A stretch of 26,090 bases of DNA. It comes from DASYDU01 sp036499445. GTDB taxonomy: Bacteria; Planctomycetota; Planctomycetia; Pirellulales; Lacipirellulaceae. Every line of letters begins with the position of its first letter. The stretch's first letter is position 1. The notes under the pieces were generated by a model. That model was not told the origin of the DNA and did no database searches. It saw only the letters and a program-made list of their open reading frames with translations. A program made the translations under genes and the position numbers. Below are positions 16,639 through 24,646 of the stretch, piece by piece. The DNA lies in the NCBI GenBank assembly GCA_036499445.1, contig DASYDU010000175.1:1-26090 (forward strand), read 5' to 3'.

Positions 16639-19600
16639 CTAGTGCGCGAACTCAATGGCCGGCAGTGCGGCATCACGCGCCGCCTCGCCCTCCCCTCCCG
16701 CCGGCCGATGGTAATACGCCTCGTAGTCCGCCGGGTTGTCGCTCACCGTCCACAGTTGTCCCTCGTGCAAATACATTCGCTGCTGCTCTTCCAGATTGAG
16801 CGGCCGCGCTCCCACGCGGCCAAACACCGCGATCTGGTTCCCCGATTCGTCGACCGCTCGGTCGCGGTCCAACGCCTTCGAGATCGCGAGCGCCCGTCCC
16901 TTCTTTAGCGACCGCGTGGCAATCAAGCAGGGATACGGCCGCGGACTAAATCCGGGACTGCCTGGCGTCTCAGCCGATGTCAACTGCACCACGCGCAACC
17001 CGTTCTTCCCATCGGCCAGATAGGCAAACTCGCTGGCGTTCGTGATGCCGAACTTCACGTCGCAGAGATCGTTGATGCATCCATCAGCATTAAACACCTG
17101 GTCCACCACCGGCGACGTCGGATTCTCCACGTCAACGATTACGAGGCCCTGGCAACCGGCCGCCACATACGCATAAGTTCGCGCCACGTACAGATTATGT
17201 ACGTCCGCAATCGCCAGTCTTGCCGCGGGCTGCGGCTTAGCTAGATCGGTCACGTCCAGAACCTTTATCCCGTCGGCATCGCCCACAAACGCGTATCGAA
17301 ATTGCACCTGCACCGCGACCGGGCAATTGAGAAACTCCGAGCCGAGCACCGACGTAATTTGCGGCTCTTTCGGATTTTCAAGCGACACGACGACTAGCCC
17401 CGCGTCGCAGCAGATGTACGCGTAGTTCCCCACGATCGAAACCGCTCGCGCGCCATCCAGCGCGTGATCGGGATTGAATGTCAGTTCACGCTTCAGGTAA
17501 TTGTTCGACGGGTTGCCGTCCAAGAGCGTCCCCGCCCCCACCAGAATCAGTCCCTCGTATTTGTCCGTTACAAAGATGTAGCCGTAGATGCCGTTGATCT
17601 TCTGCTCGTGATTTTCCGAATGCTGCTGCCGCGTCGGGTCGGGTGCGATCGTCGCGGGCGCCGCGACCGCTGTGGCATAGCACGTTTTCACATAGAATCT
17701 TTGTCCCAGCGGCGAAACCGGCGCGGTCGTCACACGCTCCGAAAACCCCTTGTCGTCGATGAACGCGATATCAAACACCCTCAGACCGCCCGTGCCGCAC
17801 GCCGCATACAGATACTCGCCGCGGGCCTGCAGGCTCAAAATCTCCGGCGTCTCCAGCGGATGCAAGATCGAGTCGCCGATGTCCTTGCCCGGGTGCTCGT
17901 GGGCAATTTCCAGCTCGCTCTTCCGATCCAAGTGGATCTGATAGTTGTCGGGATACGCGAGTTGATGCAGCTTGCTGCCGATCACCGCCTGCGGCTCATC
18001 CCGCTCCGTCACCGCCACCGCCTCAAAACCATCCTCCCCCTTTCCGACCCAGCAGAAGCGGCCCATGAAGTTCACAAAATTCGAGCCCTGCATCAAGAGC
18101 GTCGCCATGTAGGCGTTGTTGTCGTTCGCCGACGACACGTGGCAGTCGGTGCACATCTTCGTTTCGCTCGGAATGTGGCGATGCACGGCCAGTTGCCGCA
18201 GCTCCGGCGTATGCGGCGGACCGCCTCGCACGGTGTGCGGCACGTTCGTGCTAAACGCGATCCCCGCCATGCCGTCGCCCGAAATCGTCTGCTGCTGCGT
18301 GTAGATCGATTCGCGCTTGTCGTTATACGAAGTGACGTGCACCGCGCATGCCGACCGGCATGGCCCTATCCGGCTCCCCGTCGCCAGCCCGTCGCGCGCC
18401 AGCATATAAACGTCGTCGCGCAGCGTTTGGAAGTTGTACGACACGTAGTTCCGCGTCACGTCTCCTTCGTTGTGCAGTTGAGGCATCTTGAGATTCGCCC
18501 GCTGCGGCAGATGACAGCCAAAGCAGCTGGTGTTCCAGGATGAGTGGCAGGCGATGCAGCTCATGTTGCTGTTGGCATGCGCTATTTGCTTTTCGCCGCC
18601 GGCCGGCACATCGCCCCACGCCAGATTTCCATCCGCTCCGAACCGCACCGTCTTCGCCAGCGCCGATTTCTCGTTGTAGTGCTCCTTGCCCGGCGTGATC
18701 GTGTCTTTCGTCTGGATCACTTCCCAACTCAGCGCCGGGTCCACCATCGAGTTTTGAATCAGTTTATCGCCGCGCCGCTCGAAGAGTCGTTTGCCGAACG
18801 GCGTCCGCTTTTCCGATAGATCGGCGCCGCCCTCTTTTGCCGCCGGCCCCGACGTCCGCAGGGTCGCGGTGGCCGAGATCGTCCCGTGACAATCGACGCA
18901 CTGGATCTCGCACGCCGCCCGCACCTCGTCATAGAGCTGCGTGTTCCCGTGCACGTCTTGCTGGAAATGGCAATCCGTGCAGTGCATCCCCTTTTCGAGA
19001 TGGATGTCCATGAAATGGACCGGCGTCCCCTCGCGCTGCTTGCCGACTTTCCGCTCCTCGTCGCTGGCCGGCACCATCGCCGCCATCAGCTGCTCCGTCG
19101 ACACATTGGGAATCGCGTCGCCCTTGTAGTCGAGCATGTTCCCCTTGCGATCCTTCTTATATACGGCCCGAAACACCCAGCCGTGCCCGTGGAAATCGGC
19201 AAACTGCGTGTGTCGCAACTGCGGATTCAGCTTCACCACGTCCTGCAGAAACTGCGGATCCGACCACAGTCCCTTGGCCGCCGTTTCATCTGGGTTGCTC
19301 ATCAGCGACTGGACAAATTGCTCCGCCGTCAGTTCCTTCTGATGCTTCGGATACATCAGCTCGCCGTCCGTCTCATTGTCCCACCACATATAGCCCAAGT
19401 ACGAGTTGAGCACGTTTGTGCCAGGATGGACGTGGCACACGATGCACTGGCTCGTCGGCGGCGCCGTCACAAATCGATGCTCGATCGGATGCCCAGGCTC
19501 GTCCTTCGGGATCGTTGGATCGTTGGAGCAGCTCTGCCCGTTGTTGCCGAAGACGCTATACGAAGCGGAGTGAACCGGCGAGCGATCGTTCGCATAAACC

Positions 19601-20649
19601 ACATGGCACGCGCTGCAGCCGCTTGACCGGTAGTCGCCCGGGTGATCATTCGTGCCCAGAAAATTCAGCGTCGGATCAAACAGGCGCGTCTTCTGCAAAC
19701 CGATGAACACGGGGTCCGTGCGATTGATCGTCCCCATCCCGCGGTCGCTCAGCCGCTGGCGCGGCCGCCCCGACTCTTCCAGTCGTTCCGGGATGCCCAC
19801 GTCGGGTTTGAATCGCCCGCCCCGCTCAAAAATTCGCAGCACGTTCCCAGGCTGGCTGACTTCATACCGCGGCAGCGGATCCAAAAACGGCACTTTCCCT
19901 TTCCACGCCATTTCATCCGGCGTCGGTGGCGGCACGTTTTGCAGCCGCTGCGGCGTGCCGTGCATGCTATAGCTCTCGCCATAGCGGGCCATCTTGAATG
20001 GCACGGCCCCATTGTTGTAAAGGGCAGACCCCCACAACATGGAGCTATGGGTCATCATGCTCTTGCGTACCTGGCGCACTTCCTCCGCATGGCACGCGCC
20101 GCACGTGCATGCCGCAACCCGCAGATCGCCAGGGTTGACGAACCGGATGAATTCCGGCGACTCGTGGTTCAGCAGTGTGTACGAGCGAACTGGATTCGCT
20201 GACGACGGCCACGCATCCGGGAACCGCGGATGGACGTGGGCATGAAATTCGTCCGCCGCGGCCGGATTGCCTCCGTGGCAATCGACGCAGCCCAGCTTCA
20301 CCGTCACCTTCGCGTGCATATCCGACACGTTCTGATGGCACTGGATGCAGCCAAAGCTCTTGGCGTCGGCTTCGACGTGCGTTTGCTTCATAAGGTCAGC
20401 CACTTGCTCGGCCGAGGGAAATGTCTCTTCTCCGAGATCAACTTCCGTTTCCGCCGGCGCCATCGTGGCTGGCTCAATCGTTCCCTCTTCGGGCGTCGCT
20501 CTGAGTTGCCCGGCTGTCGCGGGAACCGGTATTTCTTCGCCGCGATTCTGTCCGCGCGCTTCCACTGCTCCGCCAACGAGCGCCGCCGCAATAAGAATCG
20601 TCAGCAGTTGTGTTTCAGCGAGCGTTTTCATGACATCGCGCGAGTCCAT
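16639..20649 (-). CDS. Decahaem c-type cytochrome fused to a six-repeat LVIVD beta-propeller
   Basis: This 1336-residue exported protein has a signal-like segment (about 14-32); an in-frame ATG 18 nt downstream (20631) may be the true start. Ten CxxCH motifs begin at Cys101, 121, 183, 345, 402, 557, 584, 698, 709 and 833 (numbered from 20649). The C-terminal third has six LVIVD-type repeats, each with a Y-x-Y/F-V-A/G core and a GL-x-V-x-D/S strand: about 944-962, 1021-1038, 1075-1090, 1117-1133, 1158-1174 and 1208-1224 (YAYVAAGCQGLVIVDVENP is the clearest). LVIVD repeats are thought to form beta-propellers in surface proteins. The gene follows a predicted outer-membrane barrel gene on the same strand, which suggests a role at or outside the outer membrane in electron exchange with an extracellular partner. 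An enzymatic role for the cytochrome part is also possible. Confidence 0.92.
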   Translation of the reverse strand: MDSRDVMKTLAETQLLTILIAAALVGGAVEARGQNRGEEIPVPATAGQLRATPEEGTIEPATMAPAETEVDLGEETFPSAEQVADLMKQTHVEADAKSFGCIQCHQNVSDMHAKVTVKLGCVDCHGGNPAAADEFHAHVHPRFPDAWPSSANPVRSYTLLNHESPEFIRFVNPGDLRVAACTCGACHAEEVRQVRKSMMTHSSMLWGSALYNNGAVPFKMARYGESYSMHGTPQRLQNVPPPTPDEMAWKGKVPFLDPLPRYEVSQPGNVLRIFERGGRFKPDVGIPERLEESGRPRQRLSDRGMGTINRTDPVFIGLQKTRLFDPTLNFLGTNDHPGDYRSSGCSACHVVYANDRSPVHSASYSVFGNNGQSCSNDPTIPKDEPGHPIEHRFVTAPPTSQCIVCHVHPGTNVLNSYLGYMWWDNETDGELMYPKHQKELTAEQFVQSLMSNPDETAAKGLWSDPQFLQDVVKLNPQLRHTQFADFHGHGWVFRAVYKKDRKGNMLDYKGDAIPNVSTEQLMAAMVPASDEERKVGKQREGTPVHFMDIHLEKGMHCTDCHFQQDVHGNTQLYDEVRAACEIQCVDCHGTISATATLRTSGPAAKEGGADLSEKRTPFGKRLFERRGDKLIQNSMVDPALSWEVIQTKDTITPGKEHYNEKSALAKTVRFGADGNLAWGDVPAGGEKQIAHANSNMSCIACHSSWNTSCFGCHLPQRANLKMPQLHNEGDVTRNYVSYNFQTLRDDVYMLARDGLATGSRIGPCRSACAVHVTSYNDKRESIYTQQQTISGDGMAGIAFSTNVPHTVRGGPPHTPELRQLAVHRHIPSETKMCTDCHVSSANDNNAYMATLLMQGSNFVNFMGRFCWVGKGEDGFEAVAVTERDEPQAVIGSKLHQLAYPDNYQIHLDRKSELEIAHEHPGKDIGDSILHPLETPEILSLQARGEYLYAACGTGGLRVFDIAFIDDKGFSERVTTAPVSPLGQRFYVKTCYATAVAAPATIAPDPTRQQHSENHEQKINGIYGYIFVTDKYEGLILVGAGTLLDGNPSNNYLKRELTFNPDHALDGARAVSIVGNYAYICCDAGLVVVSLENPKEPQITSVLGSEFLNCPVAVQVQFRYAFVGDADGIKVLDVTDLAKPQPAARLAIADVHNLYVARTYAYVAAGCQGLVIVDVENPTSPVVDQVFNADGCINDLCDVKFGITNASEFAYLADGKNGLRVVQLTSAETPGSPGFSPRPYPCLIATRSLKKGRALAISKALDRDRAVDESGNQIAVFGRVGARPLNLEEQQRMYLHEGQLWTVSDNPADYEAYYHRPAGGEGEAARDAALPAIEFAH

Positions 20650-20696
20650 TCAATCGCGAATAGCATTTGCTAAAGCCCCGCAAACTGGGGAACGTC

Positions 20697-20726
20697 AACA
20701 TAAAAGATCGGTCAAAAAACGGTCAA
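20697..20726 (-). promoter_or_regulatory. Candidate promoter upstream of the decahaem-propeller gene
   Basis: In the 116-bp gap before this gene the minus strand holds TTGACC (20726-20721), an 18-bp spacer and TATGTT (20702-20697). TTGACC recurs at 20715-20710 and TTGACG at 20698-20693. If used, the cytochrome could be transcribed separately from the barrel gene; alternatively the repeated TTGAC boxes are a regulator site. Confidence 0.3.
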
Positions 20727-20765
20727 CACGCATTTGCGCTCGGGGCCGCACTGCTCACGCGCTCT

Positions 20766-22892
20766 CTAGAACGTCGCCACTACTTCCAGGAACGTCGCAA
20801 ACAGCGTACCCACGCTCCCCACCATTGGATCGTAAATGTCTCTGAACCCTTGCCCCGGCACGAGGGCCGACACACCCGTGGTCAAAATCAGGTTGTCGTT
20901 AAGCAGTGGTCGGTTCTCAAAACCGATGCTCAAATCTGTCCCAATGTCTCGGTGAATCGGGGCCTGAAACAAAAACTGCTCGAGCACGTTGGTACTTTCA
21001 AACCACAGAAAATTTGCGTTGCTCACTAACCGCAGTTGCGGGGTCAGTTCTGCGTCTGCTCCAACGTTGTACAAAAACAGGCCCGGGTTTACGAAATTCA
21101 CTTGGCCCTCGGTCTTGCTCGAGCGCAGGTCCGGCACCAGGCTGAACTGATTGACCAAGTTCACGCCCAACAGCTTGATTGCCTGCCGCTGCCAATAGCT
21201 GAATTCGCCGCCCGCGAAATTCGGATCGTCCATGATCGTGTCGAATCCGCAGGCCTCCCCGTTGGAGATGTTGTGGTCGCCCGATGCCCATAAGACGGAT
21301 GTCCGGAACCTCATCCAATCGCGATCGTACGACACCTCGGCCGCCGCCATCTGAGCGTTGATCGAAACGTCTCGCCCCGCCAGCGGATTGAGATCATCGT
21401 GCCCGAGCGCCCAGTAAAAGGCGTGGTCGATGTTGAAGCGATTGATGTGCCCGTCGCCGGTCCAGCCCAAATACCCGACGCTAATCTGATGCGGCTCGAA
21501 AACACCGGCCGGGTCGGGCCGCACCAAAAAGCCGTTGCGGTCAAACACCAGACCGTTGCCGTTGTCCTGGTTGTAGTGGACGCTCAGCTGCGAAGTGTAG
21601 CCGGGCCAAATGAAGTCCTGCCGAAAGTAATTCGCGATTGCAATCGTCTGGTCGCGATCGCGGAACGTGTTCAGCCCGCTATTAGTGTCTTTCTCCAACT
21701 GGTCGAACACCACGGCGTTGTACTGATCGCGGTTCGAATTGTTCGTGCCAAAGACGCGCGCCCCTCGATTGATATCCGAGAAGATGAAGCCGCGAAAATC
21801 GCTGACGAACGGCTGCGAACCAACTCGCAGCGAGACAAAGTCGTAATCCGGGCTGGTGTCGGCCAGTTTCACCTCGCCAAACCACTCCTCCAGCGACATG
21901 TACGTGCGGAACCGGTCCTCCCCATCGCGCACGTCCGGCCCGACCACGCCCAACTCGTTCACGTCCAAATAATTCAGATTGAAGATCGGCGTCAGCCGGA
22001 CGCGCCAGTCCGACGGCTTAAATCCCGCGTCGCCATGCGACAAATCAAACGACAAACTGAAATCCTGCCGCAACGCGAACTGATCCGGATTGCCGAAGAA
22101 GTCCTGCACCCCAGGATCAGGCGGCGATTCAAACGGCGACGCCACCGTTGGCACTTGCCGATACTCGAAATCCGACGAGCTTATCGCCGTCACATTCAGA
22201 AATGTGTGCTGCCCGATGATCGGATAGTCGCCCTTGAGCACGTTTTGCCGATACGGATTGAGCTCCCAACCGCGCGCATACGGCGAATCGTCGAGCGGAG
22301 CGTACGGCCACGTCAGATAATGATCCGGCCCGTACCGGTCCCACAGCGGATACCCGCCCCGCCAGCGATCCGGCTCCGGCACAAAATCGTCGTCGGTCTG
22401 CTCGTCCCAAGTGGCGATTCCCGACGGCCCCGAAAACCCGACCGGCACCTGACGCGGCGTAGACAATAGCGGCGCAGACAACAGCGGCGCATCGTACTCA
22501 CACTGTTGCTCGGGCGCCGCCATCAGGTCGGGTGCAAGACTCTGCTGCCCGCTTCCCGGCGGCGGCCGCAATGGCAACAGACCCGAGTCGCCCGTCCGCC
22601 CCGGCAATTGTGCGGCATTCGACGCTTTTGGCGCAAGCGGTATCGGTCCATTTCGCACCCACGACGCGCCGTCCGACGGGTCGTCTAAAAACGGCGTCAA
22701 TTGCCCCGGATCGAGCACGTCGCGATCGCTCCACGCCGTCGGCTCATCGGCCCAAGAGCAGTTGTCTTGCCGAAAATTGCCGCACGCGACGAGCGCGATT
22801 GCCAGCAACATCGCCGCGCGCAGAGCCCGATCCTCGGCGCGCGCAGAGCGCGCCCCTGCTATGGAAAGCAGTTTGCGAGCGAAGTTCGACAT
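20766..22892 (-). CDS. Predicted outer-membrane beta-barrel (porin-like) protein
   Basis: This 708-residue protein has a hydrophobic export segment at about 27-36 (AAMLLAIALVACG). The LVAC there also fits a lipobox, so lipid modification is possible but unusual for a barrel. About 170 Pro-rich, low-complexity residues follow. From about 225 to the end, alternating amphipathic strands recur, for example FSLSFDLSHG, VSLRVGSQPF, QLSVHYNQDNG, AEVSYDRDWMRFRTSVLW, LRLVSNANFLWF and TDLSIGFENRP. The protein ends in a strand with a terminal phenylalanine (FLEVVATF), the usual signal for barrel insertion. I do not recognise a named porin family. The downstream co-directional decahaem gene suggests that the barrel houses or anchors a cytochrome, by analogy with MtrB and Geobacter porin-cytochrome complexes; this is inference. 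The ATG at 22892 gives a long n-region; ATG at codon 28 is an alternative. Confidence 0.8.
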   Translation of the reverse strand: MSNFARKLLSIAGARSARAEDRALRAAMLLAIALVACGNFRQDNCSWADEPTAWSDRDVLDPGQLTPFLDDPSDGASWVRNGPIPLAPKASNAAQLPGRTGDSGLLPLRPPPGSGQQSLAPDLMAAPEQQCEYDAPLLSAPLLSTPRQVPVGFSGPSGIATWDEQTDDDFVPEPDRWRGGYPLWDRYGPDHYLTWPYAPLDDSPYARGWELNPYRQNVLKGDYPIIGQHTFLNVTAISSSDFEYRQVPTVASPFESPPDPGVQDFFGNPDQFALRQDFSLSFDLSHGDAGFKPSDWRVRLTPIFNLNYLDVNELGVVGPDVRDGEDRFRTYMSLEEWFGEVKLADTSPDYDFVSLRVGSQPFVSDFRGFIFSDINRGARVFGTNNSNRDQYNAVVFDQLEKDTNSGLNTFRDRDQTIAIANYFRQDFIWPGYTSQLSVHYNQDNGNGLVFDRNGFLVRPDPAGVFEPHQISVGYLGWTGDGHINRFNIDHAFYWALGHDDLNPLAGRDVSINAQMAAAEVSYDRDWMRFRTSVLWASGDHNISNGEACGFDTIMDDPNFAGGEFSYWQRQAIKLLGVNLVNQFSLVPDLRSSKTEGQVNFVNPGLFLYNVGADAELTPQLRLVSNANFLWFESTNVLEQFLFQAPIHRDIGTDLSIGFENRPLLNDNLILTTGVSALVPGQGFRDIYDPMVGSVGTLFATFLEVVATF

Positions 22893-23265
22893 GACGAGGA
22901 CGCTATCCGAAACAGCGCGCCGCGAGCGCAGCGCTCAGCGTTGCCGCTGATCGCGCAACCGCGACGTGCGTGTCGACGTGTGCGTCTGGGAACACTAGGA
23001 ACGGAGAAGAGGATGCGAAGAGAAGACAGCTGTACCCGGACGAGGGGGAGCAGTTTACCTAAAGAATCCATTCCCCACAACGGATAAATGCTTTCAGTGG
23101 AGCATGACGCGGGCACGGTGGCTTGCTGTAATTGCCGGCAATGCTTTCGTGTGCCGGCGGCTGTTGTCCCGCTCGTTATCAGCGTCTGCCAGTGCGCGGC
23201 TTGCGATCCAGCTCATGTCCCGCATGCCCAGCTAGCAACTGCATCCTCGCGCGGCAACAAAAATC
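22893..23265. other. 373-bp intergenic region between the barrel gene and a small exported protein
   Basis: I see no gene I can support. The stretch includes a short perfect inverted repeat (GAGCGC-A-GCGCTC near 22925). A plus-strand reading frame from 23088 starts with a CxxC pair reminiscent of a zinc ribbon, but it runs out of frame through the next gene and the tRNA. Promoters for both divergent genes should lie here, but none matches consensus well. Confidence 0.5.
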
Positions 23266-23721
23266 ATGCGGCTCACAAATCCAGTTCTTGTCGCTTTGTT
23301 CTGCCTCGCGTGGCCGCAGCTTGTGCCCCTCGGCCTCAGCACGACCGCCAGCGCCGAGCAAAGCCTGTACGCACCGGCCAGTTCGTGCGAAGTGATGCGC
23401 TCCGGCGATCTCGCCTGCCCATCGCGTGGGGCCATTCCACCAGACAATTGCCACTTCAGCGGCTACTATGTCGGCGGCGGCGCGGGCCCCTGCCCCTGTC
23501 TGTCTTGTCCCTTGAGGTCCCGCTCATGCGAACGATGCCGGGACCAGGGCACCTGGGGCTGGGACTATGTCGGCGGTGGCGGCTGCGTCTCGCCCTTCGT
23601 CCGACTCGGCTGGTGGTGCCCGCCCCATTACCAAGGTGGCCCCGGCAACTACGCCCCCGACGGCCCAAACTTCTGCCACCAATTAATGTCCCGCTACCGC
23701 ACGGCACTGCAAACCGATTAG
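23266..23721 (+). CDS. Small Cys- and Gly-rich exported protein of unknown function
   Basis: This 151-residue protein has a clear signal peptide (about 1-30, NPVLVALFCLAWPQLVPLG, cleavage near ASAEQ). The mature part has eleven cysteines, including CPCLSC and SCERC, and two near-copies of a YVGGG element (YYVGGGAGPC and DYVGGGGC). The C-terminal part is aromatic and Gly-rich (LGWWCPPHYQGGPGNYAPD). Possible disulfides suggest a stable secreted or envelope-associated protein. It is not a c-type cytochrome (no CxxCH). I do not recognise the family. It is divergent from the barrel gene and ends 61 bp from a convergent tRNA gene. Confidence 0.7.
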   Translation: MRLTNPVLVALFCLAWPQLVPLGLSTTASAEQSLYAPASSCEVMRSGDLACPSRGAIPPDNCHFSGYYVGGGAGPCPCLSCPLRSRSCERCRDQGTWGWDYVGGGGCVSPFVRLGWWCPPHYQGGPGNYAPDGPNFCHQLMSRYRTALQTD

Positions 23722-23782
23722 CCGCCGAGCCGAGGTCCTCGCACGGTGCTCGACTTCCTCCAACACCCCTCATCAAACGTAC

Positions 23783-23867
23783 TGGCCGAGGCGGGAGTCG
23801 AACCCGCACGGGGGTTACCCCCCAACGGATTTTAAGTCCGTAGCGTCTGCCATTCCGCCACTCGGCC
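23783..23867 (-). tRNA. tRNA-Leu (anticodon UAA)
   Basis: The minus strand folds as a type II tRNA of 85 nt. The acceptor stem is GGCCGAG with CTCGGCC, the anticodon stem CGGA/TCCG closes the loop CTTAAAA with anticodon TAA, the long variable arm is based on GGGGG/CCCCC, and the T arm is GCGGG-TTCGACT-CCCGC. The discriminator base is A, and CCA is not encoded. Anticodon and long variable arm together identify leucine. Confidence 0.96.
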
Positions 23868-23873
23868 GAATCA

Positions 23874-23945
23874 ATTGCGGATTGTAGATTTCGGATTGCC
23901 GATTCTCGTCTTTCAATCCGCAGTCCGAAATCCGCAATCCGAAAT
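23874..23945. repeat. Heptamer-repeat hairpin 1
   Basis: Tandem 7-bp units of the type ATCCGAA/ATCCGCA run on the right arm, and their reverse complements on the left arm. The arms (23874-23904 and 23915-23945) match at 26 of 31 positions around a 10-base loop. The element lies just upstream of the tRNA gene, and the -10-like TACAAT (23886-23881, minus) falls inside its left arm. The units resemble the short tandem heptamer repeats known from cyanobacteria in form, not in exact sequence. Confidence 0.75.
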
Positions 23946-23957
23946 AGACTCAGTCGG

Positions 23958-24077
23958 GCTCTGTAGAAAACTCATGTGGGAGGGCTCTCTGAGCCCGACC
24001 ACGTTTCGCCAATTCTCCCGGATTCGGCGTCGGAGACGCCTCCGACATGAAGGATTTGCCCGAGCTTTCTACAGAGC
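23958..24077. mobile_element. MITE-like element with perfect 12-bp terminal inverted repeats
   Basis: GCTCTGTAGAAA (23958-23969) and TTTCTACAGAGC (24066-24077) are exact inverted repeats bounding 120 bp with no coding capacity. Inside are two further hairpins: GGGCTC-TCT-GAGCCC, and GTCGGAG paired with CTCCGAC. This is the build of a small non-autonomous transposable or mobile hairpin element. No transposase is in the window and target-site duplications are not evident, so mobility is inferred. Confidence 0.45.
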
Positions 24078-24147
24078 AACTTAGTCTCCTGGACCAGGTT
24101 TGCTTCTCACTTCCCGCTAGCGGCGTCGTTCTGTTATCTTCGCAACC

Positions 24148-24642
24148 ATGTCTTCCCCCACCTATCCCGGCATCAACGGCATCCTTGGCACGCGGGCCTC
24201 GCTGATGCTCGACCTGCTCTTCCTCGCCATGTTCATCGTCGTCTTAGTGCTCGCCTGGAGCATTTACCAGGTCAAGTATCGCCGCCGCTTCCAGCTTCAC
24301 AAGTGGGTCCAAGTCACTTTAGGCTGCGTCCTGCTCGCCGCCGTCATCCTCTTCGAAGTCGACATCCGCCTCCACGGCTGGGAAGACCGCGCCGCCGGCG
24401 AGCTCGGCGGTCGCGCCTCGCCGCCCGTCTGGACCGCATTGTACATCCACTTGCTCTTTGCCGTGACTTCAGTTCTCCTCTGGCCCGTAGTGATCATCCG
24501 CGCGCTGCGCAACTTTCCGAGCCTGCCCGCACCCGCCCTCCACAGCGCGTCCCACATTTTCTGGGCCCGTCTCGCCGCGCTCGACATGCTGCTCACCGCC
24601 GTCACCGGCTGGACGTTCTACTATCTCGCCTTCATCCGCTAG
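24148..24642 (+). CDS. DUF420-like four-helix membrane protein
   Basis: This 164-residue protein has four membrane helices (about 19-39, 52-72, 95-117 and 138-161) and conserved-looking histidines at helix ends: His51 (FQLHKW), His101 (YIHLLF), His132 and His136 (LHSASH). This layout fits DUF420; relatives such as CtaM are needed for cytochrome oxidase assembly in some Gram-positive bacteria. A respiratory assembly or haem-related role is therefore possible here, but the match is by general pattern and the function is unproven. Repeat elements lie on both sides: a MITE-like element upstream and a heptamer hairpin starting right after the stop. Confidence 0.7.
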   Translation: MSSPTYPGINGILGTRASLMLDLLFLAMFIVVLVLAWSIYQVKYRRRFQLHKWVQVTLGCVLLAAVILFEVDIRLHGWEDRAAGELGGRASPPVWTALYIHLLFAVTSVLLWPVVIIRALRNFPSLPAPALHSASHIFWARLAALDMLLTAVTGWTFYYLAFIR

Positions 24643-24646
24643 TCGC

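Noticed and set aside
18340..18356. Possible eleventh haem site (CRSACAVH) in the decahaem-propeller protein
   Set aside because: The spacing is CxxxC followed by A-V-H, so the histidine is not next to the second cysteine as haem attachment needs.
17464..18543. 359-codon open frame on the plus strand
   Set aside because: It lies opposite the decahaem-propeller gene and gives an Arg/His/Val-rich product with no recognisable motif.
21399..22469. 356-codon open frame on the plus strand
   Set aside because: It is antisense to the barrel gene; composition is typical of a shadow frame (Arg/Val/Pro-rich).
23088..23843. 251-codon plus-strand frame beginning with CxxC pairs resembling a zinc ribbon (CCNCRQCFRVPAA)
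   Set aside because: It runs out of frame through the signal-peptide-bearing Cys-rich gene and into the tRNA, and becomes Arg/Pro-rich. A decayed zinc-ribbon fragment is possible but not supportable.
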